Shown here piece after piece: positions 59,477 to 64,000 of a DNA stretch of 64,000 nucleotides. The number at the start of each line of letters is the position of its first letter. Position 1 is the first letter of the stretch. The translations under genes were made by a program, and so were the position numbers. The notes beneath the pieces are model-generated. The model searched no databases. It was not told the DNA's origin and saw only the letters and a program-made list of their open reading frames with translations. The DNA comes from Arthrobacter sp. AFG7.2 (GTDB taxonomy: Bacteria > Actinomycetota > Actinomycetes > Actinomycetales > Micrococcaceae). The DNA lies in NCBI RefSeq assembly GCF_002892835.1, contig NZ_PJMB01000005.1, forward strand, positions 62,001 through 126,000. Reading direction: 5' to 3'.

Positions 59477-59830
59477 TCAAGCAGGCTTTTCGGGGAAACC
59501 ATGACCGCGGGGGCGCCGGCGGCCGGAGCGGTTCCTTGCCTGCGCAACGAGCCGGCGGAACGCGATGATGAAAACCGCCTCGATCACCAGCATCAACCCC
59601 ACCAGCAGCCATTCCCCCCGGGCAGCGAAAACAATGCATCCGGTCAGCGCCAGGGCTGTCCCCAAGGCAAGGGTGTACACGGCGAATCCAACGGCGACGC
59701 GGGCGCTGCGTACTCCGGTCCGGAAACCGAAGCCGAGGGGTTCCCCGCCCGGATGTCCGGGAATGCGGTCCGGCGCGGCCGGTCCCAGGTTGTCGAACTC
59801 TTCCCATGGGTCCTGGTCTTGTCCGCTCAC
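59477..59830 (-). CDS. Small two-TM membrane protein, unknown function
   Basis: A 117-residue protein. A polar N-terminus with SGQDQDPWEEFDNLGPAAP (about 2-20) leads to two hydrophobic segments (AVGFAVYTLALGTALALTGCIVF and GEWLLVGLMLVIEAVFIIAF in part), and a basic C-terminus (RRLVAQARNRSGRRRPRGHG). A GTG at 59830 is the chosen start but GGAGG lies directly before it with no spacer, so the true start is uncertain. It probably is a DUF-type actinobacterial membrane protein. Confidence 0.5.
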   Translation of the reverse strand: MSGQDQDPWEEFDNLGPAAPDRIPGHPGGEPLGFGFRTGVRSARVAVGFAVYTLALGTALALTGCIVFAARGEWLLVGLMLVIEAVFIIAFRRLVAQARNRSGRRRPRGHGFPEKPA

Positions 59831-59890
59831 CCTCCGATTGTCCCAAATTCCGGGCTGAAGGGGTGGAAGGAAGGGTATTGCCAGGGTTTG

Positions 59891-59940
59891 GGGAAGCAAA
59901 AAACAGCGGCCCCTCCAGCTGAACGCTGGAGAGGCCGCTG
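59891..59940 (-). terminator. Intrinsic terminator of the cold shock gene
   Basis: CAGCGGCCCCTCCAGC (59904-59919) pairs with GCTGGAGAGGCCGCTG (59925-59940) with one mismatch around a five-base loop. Read on the minus strand the stem is followed at once by TTTTTTGCTTCCC, an ideal terminator for the gene ending at 59987. Confidence 0.9.
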
Positions 59941-59986
59941 CAGGGTACGGGGGTCCGCCGGCTTGCACCGGCGGGCACCTAAGCCT

Positions 59987-60190
59987 TTAGAGCGGGCGGA
60001 TGTTCTCTGCCTGCGGGCCCTTGGGGCCCTGGGTCACATCGAATTCGACCTTCTGGTTCTCATCGAGTGAACGGTATCCGCTGCTGGCGATAGCCGAGTA
60101 GTGGGCGAAAACGTCAGCGGACCCGTCATCGGGGGCAATGAAGCCAAAACCCTTTTCGGCGTTGAACCATTTAACTGTGCCTGTTGCCAT
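59987..60190 (-). CDS. cspA: Cold shock protein, CspA family
   Basis: A 67-residue beta-barrel RNA-binding protein. RNP1 is KGFGFIAP and RNP2 is VFAHYSAI; the start [13 protein letters not shown] is the classical opening. The [11 protein letters not shown] end is the usual actinobacterial CspA type. It acts as an RNA chaperone. Start at the ATG 60190; a strong terminator follows the gene. Confidence 0.97.
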   Translation of the reverse strand: MATGTVKWFNAEKGFGFIAPDDGSADVFAHYSAIASSGYRSLDENQKVEFDVTQGPKGPQAENIRPL

Positions 60191-60323
60191 GGCTGCATTC
60201 CTTCGTGTGACTCTGATTCTCTCCCCCGGCCATCGGCCAGGAGTGCGGGGAGAACGTCCCCCGCAGTCCCCAACGTACGGGGCGCAGGCCCCGGTTGCAA
60301 GGGTTGGGCAACATTTGGCGAGG

Positions 60324-60950
60324 TCAGCGCATGCCTTCACGGCGGATAGCGGTGGCAATTGCGGCCGCCCTGGTGTCCACGCCGAGCTTGGCGTAGATGT
60401 GGGCAAGGTGGGTTTTCACCGTGGCTTCCGAGATGAATAGGCGCCGGCCTAGCTCGCGGTTGCTCAGTCCCTGGGTAAGCAGGCTGAGCAGTTCCGCCTC
60501 CCGAGGAGTAAGTATTTCTTCCGGGTTGCGCAGTTGCTGGAACAGCCGCGATGCCACCGGCGGGCTCATGACGCTCCTGCCCTGCACTGCACCGCGAATG
60601 GCAGCGAAGATTTCCTCCGGTGCAGCGTCCTTCAGCAGGTAGCCCATGGCGCCGGCATCCACCGCACGCACAATGTCGGCGTCGGAATCGTAGGTGGTGA
60701 ACACCAGGATGGCCTGCCGGGCGTTAACCGCGCGAATCCTCCGGATCGCCTCGATCCCGTCCATCCCGGCACCCATGGCAAGATCCATGACCACTACGGC
60801 AGGTTCCTGCTCCTGCACCATTCGCAGTGCTTCCTCCCCGGATGCCGCCTCTGCCGTCACCTGCAGGTCCGGTTGGGTTCCCAGTAGCGCCCGCAGCCCG
60901 CTCCTGACCACCAGATGGTCATCCACGAGCAGCACAGTGATCGCGCTCAT
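60324..60950 (-). CDS. NarL/FixJ-type response regulator (SenR-like)
   Basis: A 208-residue regulator. Receiver domain (about 1-120) with acidic pair DDH near residue 10, phospho-acceptor Asp56 in [17 protein letters not shown] and Lys in [11 protein letters not shown]-terminal LuxR helix-turn-helix (about 145-205): [44 protein letters not shown]. It overlaps the kinase gene by four bases. In position and type it resembles SenR, the partner of SenS in Streptomyces. Confidence 0.92.
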   Translation of the reverse strand: MSAITVLLVDDHLVVRSGLRALLGTQPDLQVTAEAASGEEALRMVQEQEPAVVVMDLAMGAGMDGIEAIRRIRAVNARQAILVFTTYDSDADIVRAVDAGAMGYLLKDAAPEEIFAAIRGAVQGRSVMSPPVASRLFQQLRNPEEILTPREAELLSLLTQGLSNRELGRRLFISEATVKTHLAHIYAKLGVDTRAAAIATAIRREGMR

Positions 60951-62197
60951 GCCTGATGCTCCACTGGCTGCTGCCCGTCCCCGGCGACGGGCAGCTGGGC
61001 CGCCACGATTGTCCCTTCGCCCGGTGCGCTTTGCACTGAGAAGGTCCCGCCCAGCTGCTCCACCCGCTGCCGCATGGCACGCAGTCCGTACCCTCCGACG
61101 CTCGACGGCGCTGCCGCCGCCGCCGGATCAAAGCCCCCGCCGTCGTCGTAGATGTCCAAAGTGACTGCCTCGGGAAGGAAACCGAAGGTCACAGTCACTG
61201 CGTCAGCGGAGGCGTGCAGCCGGATGTTGGAGGCAGCGCTCTGCACCACCCGAAGCAGGGCATGGCGGACGTCTGCAGGGACAGGGCGCGGTTGCCCGGT
61301 GACCAGGAGCCGGGCTTCGGGGACGTACTGCCTGGCTGCGAGGAGCAGGGCGTCGGGAAGGGGACAGTTCTCGAGTCCGGGGGAAGCGAGTTCGTGCACC
61401 AGGGCGCGTGTCTCTGACAGGCTGCCCCGGAGCAAGGCACTGGCCCGGCCAAGGTCCGTGTGCGCTGAGTCCGAGGGCCAGGAGCGCCCTGCGGCTTCGA
61501 GAAGGAGCAGGCTGCTGGCAAGTCCCTGGGTCACGGTGTCGTGGATTTCCCGGGAAACCCTTTCCCGCTCCTCGATGGTGCCGGCACGGCGCTCGCTCGC
61601 TGCCAGCTGTCCCTGGGCAAGGGAAACCTCAGCGTGCAGCCGGCGCTGCTCCTCGGCGTCGTGCTGGATCTGGTCGTAGATCAGTGTCAGCATGGCCCCC
61701 ACTGCCAGGGGGCCGAGGAGCATGGCAAGATCCGTGCCGTTGCTCATCCGGAACAGTCCGGCAGCCGTGGCGGCAGCGGTAATACCTGCTGCGGCGTAGG
61801 CCGCGGTTCCGGCCAGGGCGGCGCGGCTGAGGAAGAACAGTGCGAACGAGCACCAGGCGAAGCTGGGTGCGGCGATCACCAGGACAGCCCACAGTGCCAC
61901 GAGCGCAAACATCCATGGAGCGCCGGGGCGCCCCTGCCGGGCCAGAACCGCGACGACGGCGTAGAGCAGGCAGGCGCCGGCGGCCAGGCCGAGGATCACC
62001 AGGTTGTCGGCGGGGCTGTGCCGCATGACGTAACGGACCAGTGACGCCACCAGGAGAACAGCGAAGCCAAGATGGACAGCCAGGTCGATGCCCGCCACGG
62101 AGGTTCGGCCCGGATCGCTGCCGGAGGAGAAGCCCGGGGCTGTGCCGGGGCCGGCCCTGACGGGGCTGTCAGGCGTTTGGACGGATGCTCGGGACAT
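60947..62197 (-). CDS. Sensor histidine kinase, NarX/DesK type (SenS-like)
   Basis: A 416-residue membrane kinase. Five or six helices in the first 190 residues (for example AVHLGFAVLLVASLVRYV, LGLAAGACLLYAVVAVL, WMFALVALWAVLVIA), a coiled linker, then HisKA_3 with the acceptor His near residue 219 in VSREIHDTVTQGLASSLLLLE, and the HATPase with VVQSAASNIRLHASA and DDGGGF. The end has GGYGLRAMRQRVEQLGG. The preferred start is ATG 62197; an upstream GTG at 62233 gives twelve more residues. It is divergent from an HbpS/GlcG-like secreted protein gene, the arrangement of the HbpS-SenS-SenR redox system. Confidence 0.88.
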   Translation of the reverse strand: MSRASVQTPDSPVRAGPGTAPGFSSGSDPGRTSVAGIDLAVHLGFAVLLVASLVRYVMRHSPADNLVILGLAAGACLLYAVVAVLARQGRPGAPWMFALVALWAVLVIAAPSFAWCSFALFFLSRAALAGTAAYAAAGITAAATAAGLFRMSNGTDLAMLLGPLAVGAMLTLIYDQIQHDAEEQRRLHAEVSLAQGQLAASERRAGTIEERERVSREIHDTVTQGLASSLLLLEAAGRSWPSDSAHTDLGRASALLRGSLSETRALVHELASPGLENCPLPDALLLAARQYVPEARLLVTGQPRPVPADVRHALLRVVQSAASNIRLHASADAVTVTFGFLPEAVTLDIYDDGGGFDPAAAAAPSSVGGYGLRAMRQRVEQLGGTFSVQSAPGEGTIVAAQLPVAGDGQQPVEHQA

Positions 62198-62263
62198 GGG
62201 GATTCCGGTTCGGCTGGAGGGCAGGCTATCCACAATGCTATGGCTCCCGCTCCTCTGCGTCTC

Positions 62264-62319
62264 TCAGCCTTTTGGCTGATGCAGCTGGCCTTTTGGCGCA
62301 GGAGGCAACAGCCAAAGGC
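62264..62319. repeat. Repeated GCC-(T/A)-GGC elements in the divergent region
   Basis: GCCTTTTGGC occurs at 62267-62276 (within the palindrome TCAGCC-TTTT-GGCTGA at 62264-62279) and again at 62288-62297, 21 bases apart. A related GCCAAAGGC is at 62311-62319, 23 bases on. All lie between the divergent kinase and HbpS-like genes. They are candidate sites for the response regulator. Confidence 0.6.
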
Positions 62320-62391
62320 CCGATGGCAGGGCAGGCCGGCGCGGGAAGGATTGAAGGGTACCCGCACCAAGCATTCGATCAGAGGAACACC

Positions 62392-62961
62392 ATGAAGAAG
62401 TCCGCGAAAGTCCTTGCCGCCGCAGCCGCCAGCGCGCTGGCCCTCACCGCCGGGGTAACGGTTGCCGCGAATGCCGGCGCCGGTTCCGCTCCCACTGCCG
62501 TCCCTGCTGCCGATGTCCAGCCAGTGCCAGAGAACGTGGTGCAACAGAACCGGATCTCCGTGGGCGCTTCCGCCAGGGCGGTGCAGGCGGCTTTGGCGAA
62601 ATGCCAGGCGGACAAGCTTCCCTTTGTGACGGTGGCGCTCGTGGACCGCTTCGGGACCGTGCAGGCGCTGCTTCGAGGAGACAACGCGGCCGAGCACACC
62701 ATTGAGGCTGCACAGCAGAAGGCCTACACCGCCGCCGCCTTTGGGACCCCCACCAGCGAACTGGCCAAGCGCATCAACGGAACCGGCCCCGGCATCGCCG
62801 ACCTCCCCGGCACGCTCTTCCTGGCCGGCGGCGTCCCGCTAAAGGTGAACGGGGTTTCGGTGGCCGGCATCGGCGTCGGCGGCGCTCCCGATGGCGCGCT
62901 GGATGAGGCCTGTGCCGCAGCCGGTGCGGACGCCATCGCGGCCGCCGGCGCCGCTCAGTAG
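62392..62961 (+). CDS. Secreted heme-binding protein, GlcG/HbpS-like
   Basis: A 189-residue protein. A signal peptide (MKKSAKVLAAAAASALALTAG, with AANAGA cleavage region near 35) leads to a GlcG/DUF336 domain (about 65-185): ISVGASARAVQAALAKCQADKLPFVTVALVDRFGTVQALLRGDNAAEHTIEAAQQKAYTAAAF and TPTSELAKRI, then LFLAGGVPLKVNGVSVAGIGVGGAPDGALDEACAAAGADAI. HbpS of Streptomyces has the same fold and secretion, binds heme and iron and signals to SenS. AGAGGAAC precedes the ATG. Operon with an ankyrin lipoprotein. Confidence 0.85.
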   Translation: MKKSAKVLAAAAASALALTAGVTVAANAGAGSAPTAVPAADVQPVPENVVQQNRISVGASARAVQAALAKCQADKLPFVTVALVDRFGTVQALLRGDNAAEHTIEAAQQKAYTAAAFGTPTSELAKRINGTGPGIADLPGTLFLAGGVPLKVNGVSVAGIGVGGAPDGALDEACAAAGADAIAAAGAAQ

Positions 62962-62970
62962 GCTGGGCGC

Positions 62971-63660
62971 ATGAGATGGTTCGGGGCCCTGTTTGTGGTG
63001 CTTGGCCTGGCCGGGTGCCAGGCGGGCCCGGGGCCGTCAGAGGCAACGGCGTCCCGGCCGCCGTCGCCTCTGACGACCCCAGCCGCCGTCCAGCCGCCCG
63101 CAACGGTACCGGCGTCTCCCTCCCCTGTACCGGCAACCACACTGCCTGCGCTCTCCGCTGAAGCGCAGGCGCAGCTTGACCAGGAGCTGATCGCCGCAGC
63201 CAAGGCAAACAACGTGCCGCTGGTCAGCCAATTGATTGCCCGCGGCGGCAACGTCAACGCCAAGGACGCCATCCAGGATTCGGCCTTCCTGTACGCCGGT
63301 GCCGAAGGATTCAATGAGGTGCTCCGGCTGACGTTGGCCGCCGGGGCGGACGTCGCCAGCACCAACCGGTACGGCGGGACAGCACTGATCCCGGCCAGTG
63401 AACACGGCCACGTGGAAACGGTGCAGATCCTCATCGATGCAGGAGTGCCGGTGAACCACGTCAACAACCTTGGCTGGACCGCCATGCAGGAGGCCATCCT
63501 GTTGAACAACGGCAGGCCCAGGCAGCAGGAAGTGGTCAGGCTTCTCCTGGCTGCGGGCGCGGACCCCACCATCAGGGATCCGGAGGGAAGGACTGCGCTG
63601 CAGAACGCGGAACGGCTGGGGTTCACGGAGATCGCCGCACTCATCCGAGCCGGCGGCTAA
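62971..63660 (+). CDS. Ankyrin-repeat lipoprotein
   Basis: A 229-residue lipoprotein with lipobox LAGC (Cys near residue 16), a Pro/Thr/Ser-rich linker (20-60) and about four ankyrin repeats (about 65-225), seen as LIAAAKANNVPLVSQLIARGGNVNAKD, then FLYAGAEGFNEVLRLTLAAGADVAS, ALIPASEHGHVETVQILIDAGVPVNHV and VVRLLLAAGADPTIRDPEGRTALQNAERLGF. It acts outside the cell membrane and probably as a protein-binding partner. It begins ten bases after the HbpS-like gene and is likely to be cotranscribed. Confidence 0.9.
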   Translation: MRWFGALFVVLGLAGCQAGPGPSEATASRPPSPLTTPAAVQPPATVPASPSPVPATTLPALSAEAQAQLDQELIAAAKANNVPLVSQLIARGGNVNAKDAIQDSAFLYAGAEGFNEVLRLTLAAGADVASTNRYGGTALIPASEHGHVETVQILIDAGVPVNHVNNLGWTAMQEAILLNNGRPRQQEVVRLLLAAGADPTIRDPEGRTALQNAERLGFTEIAALIRAGG

Positions 63661-63675
63661 CCCCGGCTAAGGGGG

Positions 63676-64000
63676 TTACAGGGCCTCGAGGATGCTGACG
63701 TAGTTGGCGATGCCCACGCCGCCCATGTTCTGGACCGCGGCCCGGCGGGGGCTGGCCAGCTGCATGCCGCCCGCGGTTCCGGTCAGCTGCATGGCGGCGA
63801 TGACGTGCTGGGATACTCCCGTGGCTCCCACGGGATGGCCCTTGGCCTTGAGGCCGCCGGAGGCGTTGATGGGCAGTTTCCCGTCCTTGTACACCCAGCC
63901 CTCCTCGACGGCACGGGCACCCTGGCCCGGCTCCGTCAGGCCCATCGCCTCGTACATCAGCAGTTCAGCGATGGTGAAGCAGTCGTGCACTTCCGCGAAG
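63676..64000 (-). CDS. Thiolase family protein, C-terminal part
   Basis: The gene runs out of the window. The visible 108 codons end a thiolase of the SCP-x/acetyl-CoA acetyltransferase-like kind: [19 protein letters not shown], then [21 protein letters not shown] with the catalytic His in GHPVGATG, and [19 protein letters not shown]. The usual catalytic Cys CxG near the end is replaced by VQNMGG, typical for the SCP-x-type subgroup. The start is outside. It could act in beta-oxidation or lipid/sterol metabolism. Confidence 0.9.
   Translation of the reverse strand, partial: FAEVHDCFTIAELLMYEAMGLTEPGQGARAVEEGWVYKDGKLPINASGGLKAKGHPVGATGVSQHVIAAMQLTGTAGGMQLASPRRAAVQNMGGVGIANYVSILEAL

Noticed and set aside
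1..64000. CRISPR arrays, insertion sequences, prophage genes, integrases
   Set aside because: No direct-repeat arrays, transposase or integrase motifs were seen on either strand; no terminal inverted repeats with target duplications.

Overview
The window is chromosomal DNA of a high-GC Gram-positive bacterium, most likely an Arthrobacter or Pseudarthrobacter relative (Micrococcaceae). This rests on the very high GC of third codon positions, common GTG starts, actinobacterial families (DUF6286/AmaP/Asp23 operon, TipAS-type MerR, TctABC with a CitA/CitB-like two-component system, FAH and mmsA catabolic genes) and the absence of any phage, IS or CRISPR signal. It reads as ordinary metabolic and accessory chromosome with dense coding on both strands. 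The genus is inferred from gene content only; no rRNA is present.

Layout. 1-3.6 kb: end of a tetritol/erythrulose-type catabolic operon (TIM-barrel isomerase, DhaK-DhaL kinase, RpiB-like isomerase, 3-hydroxyacyl-CoA dehydrogenase-like enzyme). 4-11.8 kb: histidine utilisation unit: IclR regulator divergent from an NMT1/TauA-type ABC transporter followed by hutU and hutH; hutG lies apart at 21 kb on the other strand and hutI is not in the window. 12.4-19.4 kb: FAH-family hydrolase, universal stress protein, TctCBA tripartite carboxylate transporter and a divergent CitA/CitB-like two-component system. 19.4-25.7 kb: CDF-like transporter coupled to a small solute-binding lipoprotein, hutG, CPA1-type antiporter, NCS2 purine permease, CopC. 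25.7-34 kb: short FAD protein, tandem-Usp protein, large PEP-utilising/rifampicin phosphotransferase-like enzyme, LolA-like protein with an ABC exporter. 33.9-37.4 kb: zinc CDF transporter, minimal zincin, EamA exporter, PHP-domain protein. 37.5-37.9 kb: tRNA-Glu, tRNA-Asp, tRNA-Phe and a terminator.

38-42.4 kb: BCCT osmolyte transporter with a repeat-bearing tail, then a five-gene, fully overlapping Asp23/AmaP envelope operon. 42.5-47 kb: alpha-glucoside-type ABC importer without ATPase, ending in a LacI regulator; a perfect LacI-type operator lies upstream. 47-53.4 kb: uncharacterised protein, exonuclease III, and a four-gene valine degradation operon (mmsA, 3-hydroxyisobutyryl-CoA hydrolase, mmsB, enoyl-CoA hydratase). 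53.4-58.6 kb: thioredoxin reductase-like flavoprotein divergent from an XRE-cupin regulator across a perfect palindrome, DedA protein, MarR regulator divergent from an acyl-CoA dehydrogenase, SDR behind another perfect inverted repeat. 58.7-64 kb: TipA-like regulator with a clear internal translation start, cold shock protein, and a NarL-type two-component system divergent from a secreted GlcG/HbpS-like protein and an ankyrin lipoprotein, with repeated GCC-TTTT-GGC elements between them; the window ends inside a thiolase gene.

The most distinctive regions are the HbpS/SenS/SenR-like module (60.3-63.7 kb), the internally initiated TipAS-like regulator, the CDF plus solute-binding pair, the hut unit with its NMT1-type importer, and the several clean regulatory palindromes. 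All functional statements come from reading motifs and family knowledge; no database search was run.
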